A stretch of DNA of 64,000 bases from Solirubrum koreensis (GTDB lineage Bacteria; Bacteroidota; Bacteroidia; Cytophagales; Hymenobacteraceae): the NCBI RefSeq assembly GCF_039541855.1, contig NZ_BAABHA010000001.1:310001-374000 (forward strand), in the 5' to 3' direction. Shown one piece after another: positions 17,391 to 25,830 of this stretch. The notes beneath the pieces were generated by a model. It did no database searches, was not told the origin of the DNA, and saw only the letters and a list, made by a program, of their open reading frames with translations. Within the stretch, counting starts at the first letter, position 1. Every line of letters begins with the position of its first letter. The position numbers were made by a program, and so were the translations under genes.

Positions 17391-18857
17391 CTACACCAGT
17401 TCATGAAGCTGTAGCTGCTCGGGGAAGTGCTCCAGAAAATGCGCGAACAGCAGCTGGCGCAGCAGCAGGCGCTTATATTCCTGGGTGCCGCGGGCGTCGC
17501 TGATGGGACTGATTTCCTGCTGGGCCACGTCGTTGGCCGCACGCAACGTTTCCGCGTTCAGGGGGCGGCCCGCCAGGAAAGCCGAGGTTTGGCGCAGGTA
17601 CAACGGCGTGGGACCTACACCACCGGCCGCGAGGTGCGCTTCCTGAATAACACCATCCTGCACCCGCAGGCGGGCCGCAGAGTTTACACTGGCAATATCC
17701 AGGTGGGTACGCTTGCTGACTTTCTCGAAGTTGAAGGTGTCATCGGCCGTAGGCGGCACAAAGCTGATTGCCACCACCTGCTCGTCGGGCTGGCGGTTGA
17801 GCTGCTTGTAGCCGCGGTACAGCTCGCGCAGCGGCAACTGACGGGTTTGACCCGCTGCATCCTGCAAAGTGAGCTGCGCATCGAGGGCGAGGAAGAAAAT
17901 AGTCAGGTCGCCGATGGGGGAGGCATTCACGAAGTTGCCGGCCACGGTAGCCATGTTGCGAATGGGCGTGCTCGATACCAGTTTCAGGTGCTGGCGCAGG
18001 CGCGGGAAGCGGCGCTGCATCAGCTCCGAGCCGCGCAAATCTTCTACCGTGGTGGCACCGCCCAGGCTGAGGCGGCCGTCGGGCAATTCGCGCAGGAAGC
18101 AGCGTTCGGCGTGGCCGTAGAGCAGCTGAACCTCGGCGGCCAGCACGTCGTCGGCACGCTGCACCAGCAAGTCGGTGCCGCCGCCCAGCAGGTAGGAGGT
18201 GGGTATTTCGGAAGTGCCGTTTGCTCCGGTTGTGTGGCCACCGGTGCGGGCGGCCACGTCGGCTACGGTTTCGGCGCGTAGCTCGGCCAGCTGGGCGGGC
18301 ATCTGCTGGAAGTAAGCGGGAATGAAGCCCTGCTCGACTAGCCAGGTGAGGCGTTCGGGCGCGGCGTCGCGCTCCAGCAGCTGCGCAGTCAGGCGGTTGG
18401 TGGCGCGTTCCAGCGACTTGTAGCCGGTGCAGCGGCAAATGTTGCCGTCGATAGCGGCGCGGGCGGCCTCGTCGGTAGCGGCGCCGCCAATGCAATGGCC
18501 GGTCAGCGACATCACAAAGCCGGGGGTGCAAAAACCGCATTGCGTGCCGCCTTCGGCCACAATGGCTTCTTGCACGGGCGTAAGGCAGCCGGCTTCTTGT
18601 CCCAGGCCTTCCACGGTTACAATGTGGCGGCCGTGGGCATTGCCCAGCGGCGTGAGGCAGGAGGTCATGGACTGGTAGCGCACCGAGCCATTAGGCTGCA
18701 ACTCGCCGACGAGCATGGTGCAGGCGCCACAGTCGCCCTCACGGCAGCCTATTTTGGTGCCGGTAAGGTGCTGGTGGTAGCGGACGTAATCGAGCAGGGT
18801 GCTGCCGGCCCGGTGCGTGGGGCGAACCAGCTGATGGTTAAGGTAAAACTGGAGCAT
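17391..18857 (-). CDS. xdhA: Xanthine dehydrogenase small subunit (2Fe-2S and FAD)
   Basis: A 488-residue subunit read from ATG 18857 (MLQFYLNHQLV); the frame extends 11 residues upstream without family character. The N-terminal plant-type ferredoxin domain has CREGDCGAC near residue 37. The second 2Fe-2S domain has CGFCTPGF (about 105) and CRCTGYKS (about 141). The C-terminal FAD domain contains the LLGGGTDLLV and TVAGNFVNASP blocks. It passes electrons from the molybdenum centre to NAD+. It is the first gene of the minus-strand xdh set; no specific regulator is encoded nearby. Confidence 0.95.
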   Translation of the reverse strand: MLQFYLNHQLVRPTHRAGSTLLDYVRYHQHLTGTKIGCREGDCGACTMLVGELQPNGSVRYQSMTSCLTPLGNAHGRHIVTVEGLGQEAGCLTPVQEAIVAEGGTQCGFCTPGFVMSLTGHCIGGAATDEAARAAIDGNICRCTGYKSLERATNRLTAQLLERDAAPERLTWLVEQGFIPAYFQQMPAQLAELRAETVADVAARTGGHTTGANGTSEIPTSYLLGGGTDLLVQRADDVLAAEVQLLYGHAERCFLRELPDGRLSLGGATTVEDLRGSELMQRRFPRLRQHLKLVSSTPIRNMATVAGNFVNASPIGDLTIFFLALDAQLTLQDAAGQTRQLPLRELYRGYKQLNRQPDEQVVAISFVPPTADDTFNFEKVSKRTHLDIASVNSAARLRVQDGVIQEAHLAAGGVGPTPLYLRQTSAFLAGRPLNAETLRAANDVAQQEISPISDARGTQEYKRLLLRQLLFAHFLEHFPEQLQLHELV

Positions 18858-19019
18858 AAGCGGGGAAAACGGCAAAAGCCGGACAGGCAAGATATCGAAA
18901 ACCGGCTAGTACTCCATAGCGTAGGCTTCATGCGGTGATAATCAGTAGATAGCCGCATCTGGCTTCGTACTTTTTCGTAACTTCCAAGTCCCCCGCCCAA
19001 CCACCGTTATTTTCTGCGT

Positions 19020-19613
19020 ATGAAACCCATTTCTACTTCTGCTGTACTGCTCCTGGGCTGGGCGTTAACGAGTTGTTTCGCGGCTCGCGAAAGCCGTATC
19101 GAATCGGATTACAGCTACGCGGGAGACTTTAAGCACTACCGCAGCTACAATTTTCTGGAGTCCAACACCACCCCCGATACCTCGCAGCTCGCGGCTACGG
19201 TGCGGGAAGCTATTCAAACCCACCTCCGCTCCCAGGGCTACCGCATTACCGCCCGCCGGCCCGACCTGCTGGTGTCGTACCGCCTGTTCGACGGGGCCAT
19301 GCGCTTCACCGGCTACGACCAGCCCGAGCTAACCCAATGGATTAAGCAAGAGACGGTGGAGTCGGAGGAAACGCCCGAAACCGAGAAACAGGGCTACAAG
19401 CGGGTGCGCTACCTGCTCAGCGACGGAACGCTGCTCATTACCCTCATCGACCGCAAAAACGGCCGCGCCGTGTGGCAGGGCTACGCCTCAAACGTATCGG
19501 CACCGGCGGGGCCGCAAGCCATGGCCGTCATGCGGCGCGCCGTGCGCTCCATTTTCGACCGCTACCGGGTGTTGTCGGAGGAATATCAGTCGCAGGAAGC
19601 ACAGCTGCGGTAA
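19020..19613 (+). CDS. DUF4136-type lipoprotein
   Basis: A 197-residue protein with a lipoprotein signal (cysteine at residue 19, LTSC). The mature part shows the DUF4136 pattern: SDYSYAGDFKHYRSYNF, then a conserved helix (VREAIQTHLRSQGY), then LLVSYRLFDG and a C-terminal LITLIDRKNGRAVWQGYA strand pair. Such proteins are common envelope lipoproteins of unknown role. It is divergent from xdhA and ends at a strong hairpin. Confidence 0.85.
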   Translation: MKPISTSAVLLLGWALTSCFAARESRIESDYSYAGDFKHYRSYNFLESNTTPDTSQLAATVREAIQTHLRSQGYRITARRPDLLVSYRLFDGAMRFTGYDQPELTQWIKQETVESEETPETEKQGYKRVRYLLSDGTLLITLIDRKNGRAVWQGYASNVSAPAGPQAMAVMRRAVRSIFDRYRVLSEEYQSQEAQLR

Positions 19614-19626
19614 GGCCGCAGTAAAG

Positions 19627-19682
19627 CCTAGAAACGCCGCGCCCCGGCTCCTGCAATGGAGCCGGGGCGCGGCGTTTCTAGG
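19627..19682. terminator. 25-bp perfect hairpin between convergent genes
   Basis: Arms 19627-19651 and 19658-19682 pair perfectly around a 6-base loop. It serves the DUF4136 gene and the convergent lipoprotein gene. The inner core is nearly identical to the terminator at 4251-4298. There is no long U run. Confidence 0.8.
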
Positions 19683-19691
19683 GGAATGGCG

Positions 19692-20621
19692 CTATCGGTT
19701 GCGGGTGTTGGGAATCCGGAACTGCACCCCAATTGAGGGAATGATGGTGACGCCCTTTAGCTTGGTTTCCTTGTTGTTGAGCAGCTGATACGTGCCGTAG
19801 TTTTGGTAGTAAATGGCCAGGGCCGGCAGGAAATACGCGTAGCGGTAGCCAATTTTCAGGTTCGCAAAGGCGCCCAAAGCACCGAAGCTTTGTCTGCCCG
19901 ATACGCTGGGCAGCTTCTGGGTGGTTTGGCCGCTGCCCGGTCCGGTGTAAATTTTGCCGGGCTCGAAACCGTACTTCAGAAACGAGTGGCTATAGGCCAG
20001 GCCGTATGAGATGCTGCCTATTTCTTCTTCGGCCCCAAATGAATGGCTGAACACCAGCGGTACCAGCAAATCGATGCGGCGGGCCGAGAAGCCCAGCAGC
20101 CGCTCGGCATCGTTGAGGAACGGAATGCTGGGCAGCTTGGCGCGCTGGGTGGAAAACTGCAGGCCGATGCTGCCGTAGTTGGCGCCGGCTGCGCCGCCGG
20201 GCTTCTCGGGCGTGCCAATGGGGCCCATAAACTGGTACATGGCATCGAGGCTGTGGGCGCCGAACGAGTACTTGTAACCCACGTCGATGCGGTCGAACAC
20301 ACCGTAGCGCACGTACAGGTCAGAGGTAGCAACGGTGGGGTCGAGGGCGTAGGCCAGCGCGGCGGCTTGTACCTGGTCGAGGGCCGGACGGTAGTTTACC
20401 GTGTCCTTGTCGGCGGCTTCTTCGGCTAATTCTTTCACGGCGCCGGTGAGCTTGCCCAGGGCCGCGGTGCCCACGTTTACGCCCGTGTTGCCGCCCACTC
20501 TAAACTCACCACGGGGCGTAACTTTTCCGGATTGGATAACCGAGCGCGGGGCGCTACATGCAGCCAGCAACATTACGCACAAGCCCGGCAGGCAGCGCAA
20601 AAGGGAGGAGAAAGGAATCAT
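19692..20621 (-). CDS. Putative outer-membrane lipoprotein of unknown function
   Basis: A 309-residue protein read from ATG 20621 (MIPFSSLLRCLPG). The frame is open for another 240 residues upstream, but that part is Arg/Gln-rich, lies opposite the next gene and does not resemble a protein. It has a lipobox LAAC at about residue 20. The mature sequence alternates Gly/Tyr-rich strands (YVRYGVFDRIDVGYKYSFG, YGLAYSHSFLKYGFE), which points to a beta-barrel-like or beta-sandwich fold. No named family recognised. It is divergent from the next membrane-protein gene. Confidence 0.75.
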   Translation of the reverse strand: MIPFSSLLRCLPGLCVMLLAACSAPRSVIQSGKVTPRGEFRVGGNTGVNVGTAALGKLTGAVKELAEEAADKDTVNYRPALDQVQAAALAYALDPTVATSDLYVRYGVFDRIDVGYKYSFGAHSLDAMYQFMGPIGTPEKPGGAAGANYGSIGLQFSTQRAKLPSIPFLNDAERLLGFSARRIDLLVPLVFSHSFGAEEEIGSISYGLAYSHSFLKYGFEPGKIYTGPGSGQTTQKLPSVSGRQSFGALGAFANLKIGYRYAYFLPALAIYYQNYGTYQLLNNKETKLKGVTIIPSIGVQFRIPNTRNR

Positions 20622-20729
20622 AGGACGAAGAAAAGCACTCTGAAGGGAAACCGCTAAGCAGCGGCGGGCGAAAATCGGGCCGAAAGCACGGCGGCGGGCT
20701 GCGCATATTTGCCAACCTTTGCACCCCGA

Positions 20730-22421
20730 ATGCTTACGGTACTGATTACTTGGATGGTTGCGGCGGTGTGTACCACTGCCTGGGGCGCGGCGCTCTGCCG
20801 CTGGCTGGCGCGGCTGAGCCCGGCCGAGCCGCTGCCTTTGCCGTCCGAATGGCTCAGTGCCCTCGGGCTGGGCCTGCTCATTGCGTTTCTGCAGATTTGG
20901 TCGCTGCTGTGGCCCGTAGCCGACGCCGCCCGGGTGGTTGTAACAGGCATTGCCTTGCTGAGTGCCGTGTGGCAACGCCAGGCAATACAGCAATGGGCAA
21001 AACAGGCGCGCCAGCACTTGAAAACGGCCAACCTTTGGAGATGGGCCTTGGGTAGTTTGCTCTTGGTTTGGGTGTTGGTGTACGCCTCGCAACGACCCAT
21101 GAGCTTCGATGTGGGCCTGTACACGCTGCAAACGCTGCAATGGACGGAACATTACCCCGTGGTACCGGGCCTGGGCAATTTGCATGGCCGGCTGGCCTTT
21201 AACGCCAGCTGGTTTTTGCCTACGGCTTTGTTTCGGGTGCTTACGCCGGTTGGCCCCGCGTACGGCCTGGGCAGCTACCCGTTTGCCCTGCTTGCCGTGG
21301 CTGTGGGGCGGGCCTGGAACGAAGGCGGGCGCCATCGGCAACGGTCCGGCACGGCCTGGGCGGCCTTGCTGCTAATGCTTTTGCTGCTCTACCCGTTTCA
21401 GAGCCGGCTGTCTTCGGCCCTCACCGATGGGCCTGCCGCCGCATTAGCAGCCCTGCTGTTTCTGCGCTATACCACGCATTGGCGCGCCGAAGCATCCCGC
21501 TTAACGGTGTCCGAGGCCCTGGCTACCGTGCTGCTGGCCGTTACGCTGGTCACCATGAAACTCTCGGTGCTGCCGGTGCTGGGTCTGGCCGCGCACGCCC
21601 TCTGGACGGTGCGGTGGAAGCTAGTCACGGACGGCCGTTGGGCTGTGCCTTTGGCTACCGTAGCGGTACTGGTTTTGCCTTGGCTGGCCCGTAACGTAGT
21701 GCTTTCGGGCTACCTGGTGTACCCGCTGCCGGCGCTGGACTGGCTGGCCCTCGATTGGAAGGTTCCGCTGGAGGCCGCGCGCATTGAGCAGCGGCTCATT
21801 GTAAACCTGGCCCGCAACGTGCCGCACGCGGTGGCCGCAGCTGCTCCTGAAACCGCATTGGCTGCCTGGGTACCCACGTGGTGGCGGCTGAGTCTGCCCT
21901 TTCAGCAAGCGGTGTTCATCCTGGCTGCGGGTTCGGTATTGCCCGCGGTTGGGCGCTGGCGCCGCGGTGTGCCGCTCACCCAAACCGGCTGGGCCGTGGG
22001 CTGGCTGGTGGCGTGGCTGGGTGGCTGGTTCTGGCTGCTTTCCGCCCCCGATTTTCGCTTCGGGCTACTCTTTTTGCTGGTGGCCGCCTTATGGCCCTGG
22101 TTGGCGGCGCGGCCCCTGCTACCATCTGGCTGGCTGCGCAGTGCGCTGGTGGTGGCGCTGCTGCTGTGGGTGGGGCAGCAAATGCGCGACCCGGTTTACC
22201 ACCTGCGTACCAGCCCACGCCGGTTTGCTACTCGGGTGCTGTGGCCCGAACCAGTTCCCCAAATGCTTACCGAACTGGTGCCAATTAAAGGCGGCCAAAT
22301 ACGGGTGCCGCGCACCGGGCTGCAGTGTTACGGTGCCCCATTGCCCTGTGCTCCGTGCACCGAGGCCAACCTAAGGGCCAGGGGGGCTTCGTGGCGCAAC
22401 GGGTTTCGGCGCGGGAACTAA
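20730..22421 (+). CDS. Polytopic membrane protein, LIC_10190-like
   Basis: A 563-residue inner-membrane protein with at least ten hydrophobic helices, read from ATG 20730; a TTG seven codons earlier is in frame. Periplasmic-loop features such as RPMSFDVGLYTLQT and the soluble C-terminal tail containing QCYGAPLPCAPC recall the LIC_10190 group, which resembles glycosyltransferase-C-type membrane enzymes. The match is from memory and tentative. The AACCTTTG sequence 10 bases before the ATG is one base off the -7 consensus. The next gene is a glycosyltransferase, so a role in cell-surface glycan assembly is possible. Confidence 0.7.
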   Translation: MLTVLITWMVAAVCTTAWGAALCRWLARLSPAEPLPLPSEWLSALGLGLLIAFLQIWSLLWPVADAARVVVTGIALLSAVWQRQAIQQWAKQARQHLKTANLWRWALGSLLLVWVLVYASQRPMSFDVGLYTLQTLQWTEHYPVVPGLGNLHGRLAFNASWFLPTALFRVLTPVGPAYGLGSYPFALLAVAVGRAWNEGGRHRQRSGTAWAALLLMLLLLYPFQSRLSSALTDGPAAALAALLFLRYTTHWRAEASRLTVSEALATVLLAVTLVTMKLSVLPVLGLAAHALWTVRWKLVTDGRWAVPLATVAVLVLPWLARNVVLSGYLVYPLPALDWLALDWKVPLEAARIEQRLIVNLARNVPHAVAAAAPETALAAWVPTWWRLSLPFQQAVFILAAGSVLPAVGRWRRGVPLTQTGWAVGWLVAWLGGWFWLLSAPDFRFGLLFLLVAALWPWLAARPLLPSGWLRSALVVALLLWVGQQMRDPVYHLRTSPRRFATRVLWPEPVPQMLTELVPIKGGQIRVPRTGLQCYGAPLPCAPCTEANLRARGASWRNGFRRGN

Positions 22422-22495
22422 GCCAGAGGTGCTCACCAATTGCCAGTTTGCACGGCGGTGGAGGTGGCACATTGAGCTATTGAAGCCCAGCGGGT

Positions 22496-22515
22496 GCAGC
22501 CTTGTGCAAGGCTGC
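22496..22515 (+). terminator. Possible terminator after the membrane-protein gene
   Basis: An 8-bp stem (22496-22503 with 22508-22515) with a 4-base loop and a weakly T-rich stretch downstream. Low confidence. Confidence 0.35.
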
Positions 22516-22566
22516 CGTGCGGTATTTATTGTTACTTGCCGGTTGATTTCAGACCCCAAAAAAAAG

Positions 22567-23634
22567 ATGAACATCCTTTACGGCGTCCCTGGTGAGGGCC
22601 TCGGCCATGCCACCCGCAGCAAAGTCATCATCCGCCACTTGCTCGAGCAGGGCCACGACGTGCAGGTGGTGAGCAGCAGCCGCGCCTACAAGCTGCTGGC
22701 CGATAATTTTGGGGAGCGGGTGCGCGAAATCCGCGGATTTCACTTGGCCTACAAGCACCTCACCGTGTCGAAAAGCCGGACAGCTTCGCTCACGCTCCGC
22801 ACCGCGCCCGACAGCCTGCGACTGAACTTTACGCGTTACCGCGACCTGCTGCGCAATTGCTGCCGCTTCGATCTGGTTATTTCCGATTTCGAGTCGTTCA
22901 GCTACTTTTTCGCCAAAGCCCAGCGCCTGCCCGTCATCAGCATCGACAACATGCAGGTTATCAGCCGCACCAACCTGGATGTGGCGGTGCCCAAAAAAGA
23001 GCGCGGCAACCAGCAACTGGCTCGCCACATTGTGCGCGCCAAGCTGCCGCGCAGTCAGCATTACCTCATTACCACGTTTTTTCACCCGCCCGTAGCCAAA
23101 GCCGATACCACGCTGGTGCCGCCCATTATCCGGCCCGAAATTGTGGCGGCGCGCCCGCGCCAGGGCCAGCACGTGCTGGTCTACCAGTCGAGTACCAATC
23201 AGAACGACCTTGTGCAGATGCTGCAGCAATTGCCGCAGCAGGAGTTTCGGGTGTACGGCTTTAACCGCGACGAAGACCACGGCAACGTGAAGTTGCGGCC
23301 GTTTTCCGAGGCCGGCTTCATCGACGACCTGGCCTCGGCCCGGGCCATTGTTACCAACGGTGGCTTTTCGCTGATTTCGGAAGCCGTGTACCTGCACAAG
23401 CCCATTTGTGCTATTCCCATTCCGGCCCAGTTTGAGCAGTGGCTGAACGCGGCCGAAGTAGAAAAGCTCAGCTACGGCCGGCATTTCTCCGCCCTTACGC
23501 CCGACAACCTGCGCGCCTTCCTGTACGACCTCAAGCCTTTTGAGCAGGCCCTGGCCGGCTACGAGCAACACGGCAATAACGAGCTGTTTGCTCGGCTCGA
23601 CGAAGTGCTGCGGGCAGTGGCTCCAGCAGGGTAG
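22567..23634 (+). CDS. Glycosyltransferase of the MJ1255/VC2487 type
   Basis: A 355-residue GT-B fold protein read from ATG 22567 (MNILYGVPGEGLGHATRS). The frame is open 46 codons further upstream, but that part lacks family character. The N-terminal GEGLGHATRS motif and the C-terminal VTNGGFSLISEAVYLHKP motif are typical of this family, related to MurG and UDP-glucuronosyltransferase-like enzymes. It probably transfers a sugar from a nucleotide donor; donor and acceptor are unknown. It has no glycan-cluster neighbours apart from the upstream membrane protein. Confidence 0.85.
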   Translation: MNILYGVPGEGLGHATRSKVIIRHLLEQGHDVQVVSSSRAYKLLADNFGERVREIRGFHLAYKHLTVSKSRTASLTLRTAPDSLRLNFTRYRDLLRNCCRFDLVISDFESFSYFFAKAQRLPVISIDNMQVISRTNLDVAVPKKERGNQQLARHIVRAKLPRSQHYLITTFFHPPVAKADTTLVPPIIRPEIVAARPRQGQHVLVYQSSTNQNDLVQMLQQLPQQEFRVYGFNRDEDHGNVKLRPFSEAGFIDDLASARAIVTNGGFSLISEAVYLHKPICAIPIPAQFEQWLNAAEVEKLSYGRHFSALTPDNLRAFLYDLKPFEQALAGYEQHGNNELFARLDEVLRAVAPAG

Positions 23635-23758
23635 GGAACTTGACTTACCCGGGCGTACTTGAAAATAGCGGTGATGCGCTTGCTCCCTGATACCGCCAGG
23701 CGCTGTTAAACGGTAGATAGAAAGCAGGTCTGCGTCTGTTTGCCTAAATTCCGGCTTA

Positions 23759-25717
23759 ATGAATCGTCTGCTCCTTCTCCTCGCGCCAGTCGGGCTTTGC
23801 CTGGCGGCTTGCTCCACCACGCGCACCCCCGGCGCCGTGGGTACTGCTCCCAATCAATTTGCTGCCGATTCCATTCTGCGCCGTATTGCTACGGCCCAGG
23901 ACCAACGGCAGACCGCCGTGCTGCGCACCTACCTGCAAAGCCCCAAGAGCAGCTACCGCAGGGCCGCGGCTATGGCCTTTGCCTCGGTACAGGACCGCGC
24001 CGCGCTGCCCGATTTGCTTAGCGCCCTCTCCGACGCTGACTCGCAGGTACGCCAAGCCACGGCCTACGCCCTGGGCCAAACCGCCGACAGCGCGGCCGCT
24101 CCCGTATTGGCCAGCCAAATAGCCACGGAAACCGATGCCCAGGCCCGCCGCTACCAATGGGAGGCCCTGGGCCGCTGCGTGGGCCGCACATCATTGCCGC
24201 TGCTGCTGCGCGTCCCGCCTTCGACCGATACGCTGCAGGCCGTGGGGCAGGCCTGGGGACTCTACCGGGCGGGTCTGCGCGGGGTTACATCGGAGGCAGC
24301 GGTGCGGCGGGTGGTTACGCTGTTGGCCGCGGCCCAGCCCTACGGTGCCCGCCTAGCTGCGGCAAACGCGCTGGCCCGCACGGCCCGCCTCGATTTAACG
24401 CAGTACGAAGCCCCCATTACAGCTGCCGCCACCGCCGATGCCCGTTACCCCGTGCGCGTGGCTGCTACCACCTCGCTGAGCAAAGTAAAGTCAACGGCGC
24501 TGCCGGCTACGCTTAGCGGTATTTTGCGCCGCGACGCCGATTACCGCGTGCGCGTTGCAGCCCTGCGCGCCATGAACGCCGGCATGTACCTGCCCGTGAA
24601 GGAAGCCGCCTGGGCAGCTCTCGACGATGCCAGTAACCAGGTTGCTGTAACCGCTGCCGAGTTTTTTCTGACGCACGCCACCGGAGAAACCGGTAAGCTT
24701 TTTCTCGACCGCGCTAACCGGCTAGCCAACTGGCGCGTGCGCAGCACTTTGCTGGCGGCTGCGCTGCACCACGCTGCAGCCGAAGAAAAGCCGGGTATTC
24801 GGGCCGTCATCGAGCAGCGTTTCAGCACCGCTACCGATGTTTACGAGAAGTCTTTTCTGCTGAAAGCACTGGGCGAAGACCCGGCGGCTTACGCTTTCGT
24901 GGAGCAGGCCACATTCGCCCCCAACCAGGTGCCGGTTATCAGTACCTATGGCATTGAAGCGCTGGTGGCCCTGCGCAGCCGCCCCGATTTTCCGGTGGCG
25001 CAGCAGCCGCTCTTTGTAAGCACCTTGGAAAAAGCTCTGGCAACGAACGACGTGGCCCTGATCGGTACTGCCGCTACGGCGTTGCGCGAGCCGAAGCTGG
25101 AAATGCGCGGTGCTTTCCGAAACACCGAGCTGCTGCGCCAGGCGCAGTCGCGCATTGCCTTGCCGCGCGATATTGAAGCGTGGCAGGCCCTGCAACAGGC
25201 GCTGGACTTCCTCGCCAACAAAACCACGCCCACACCTTTGCCCAGCGCGGCGGCGCAGCACCCCATCGACTGGGCGCTGGTGCAAACCATACCAGCTACC
25301 CAGCGCGCCGTGGTGCATACTTCACGTGGCGACGTCGTGCTGCGCCTTCGGGTAGAAGAGGCTCCCGGCTCGGTGGCTAGTTTCGTGCAGCTGGTACGGC
25401 AGGGATTCTATGCCAATAAGAACTTCCACCGCGTGGTACCCAATTTTGTGGCGCAGGGGGGCTGCCCCCGCGGCGACGGGTGGGGCGGTACCGATTACAC
25501 CCTGCGCTCCGAATTCGCCGACCTGCGGTACGGGGAAGGGGCCGTGGGCTTGGCCTCGGCTGGTAAAGACACCGAAAGCTGCCAGTGGTTCATCACCCAT
25601 GCCCCCACGCACCACCTCGACGGCCGCTACACCATTTTCGCCCAGGTAGAACGCGGCATGGACGTGGTACACCGCCTCGATATTGGCGACCGAATAAGCA
25701 GCGTGGAACTACTCTAA
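23759..25717 (+). CDS. HEAT-repeat lipoprotein with C-terminal cyclophilin domain
   Basis: A 652-residue protein that starts with a lipoprotein signal (lipobox LAAC, Cys about residue 19). Residues about 40-450 are alpha-helical HEAT-type repeats (for example SSYRRAAAMAFASVQD and DSQVRQATAYALGQTAD). Residues about 515-650 form a peptidyl-prolyl cis-trans isomerase of the cyclophilin type: VVHTSRGDVVLRL, NFHRVVPNFVAQGGCPRGDG, the CQWFITHAPTHHLDGRYTIF region and a conserved FAQV. The expected active-site Arg and Phe (FHRVV, FVAQGG) are present. It is likely an envelope-anchored folding factor whose HEAT scaffold recruits clients. Domain assignments are secure; the fused role is inferred. Confidence 0.92.
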   Translation: MNRLLLLLAPVGLCLAACSTTRTPGAVGTAPNQFAADSILRRIATAQDQRQTAVLRTYLQSPKSSYRRAAAMAFASVQDRAALPDLLSALSDADSQVRQATAYALGQTADSAAAPVLASQIATETDAQARRYQWEALGRCVGRTSLPLLLRVPPSTDTLQAVGQAWGLYRAGLRGVTSEAAVRRVVTLLAAAQPYGARLAAANALARTARLDLTQYEAPITAAATADARYPVRVAATTSLSKVKSTALPATLSGILRRDADYRVRVAALRAMNAGMYLPVKEAAWAALDDASNQVAVTAAEFFLTHATGETGKLFLDRANRLANWRVRSTLLAAALHHAAAEEKPGIRAVIEQRFSTATDVYEKSFLLKALGEDPAAYAFVEQATFAPNQVPVISTYGIEALVALRSRPDFPVAQQPLFVSTLEKALATNDVALIGTAATALREPKLEMRGAFRNTELLRQAQSRIALPRDIEAWQALQQALDFLANKTTPTPLPSAAAQHPIDWALVQTIPATQRAVVHTSRGDVVLRLRVEEAPGSVASFVQLVRQGFYANKNFHRVVPNFVAQGGCPRGDGWGGTDYTLRSEFADLRYGEGAVGLASAGKDTESCQWFITHAPTHHLDGRYTIFAQVERGMDVVHRLDIGDRISSVELL

Positions 25718-25776
25718 ACCGGGGCTTATGCGTGCTGGCTTCCGGCGAATTTCCGCACCTACGGTTGATGTAAATA

Positions 25777-25812
25777 CAAAAGCGGCCGTTCCACAAGGAA
25801 CGGCCGCTTTTG
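25777..25812. terminator. Bidirectional terminator between convergent genes
   Basis: A perfect 16-bp stem (25777-25792 with 25797-25812) with a 4-base loop and A and T ends on both sides. It lies between the HEAT-cyclophilin gene and the convergent beta-helix gene. Confidence 0.9.
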
Positions 25813-25830
25813 CGTAGCTGGATGGGAAAC

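Noticed and set aside
17427..18281. A 284-residue plus-strand frame opposite xdhA
   Set aside because: Antisense of a gene with full iron-sulfur motifs; no independent motifs.
20622..21341. A long minus-strand extension of the lipoprotein frame that would make it 549 residues
   Set aside because: The extra 240 residues are Arg/Gln/His-rich, lie opposite a clear membrane-protein gene, and lack secondary-structure character; a signal peptide with a lipobox begins at the internal ATG 20621.
22549..23853. A 434-residue minus-strand frame opposite the MJ1255-type glycosyltransferase
   Set aside because: Shadow of the glycosyltransferase, which carries conserved family motifs; the antisense translation is Arg/Gln/His-rich.
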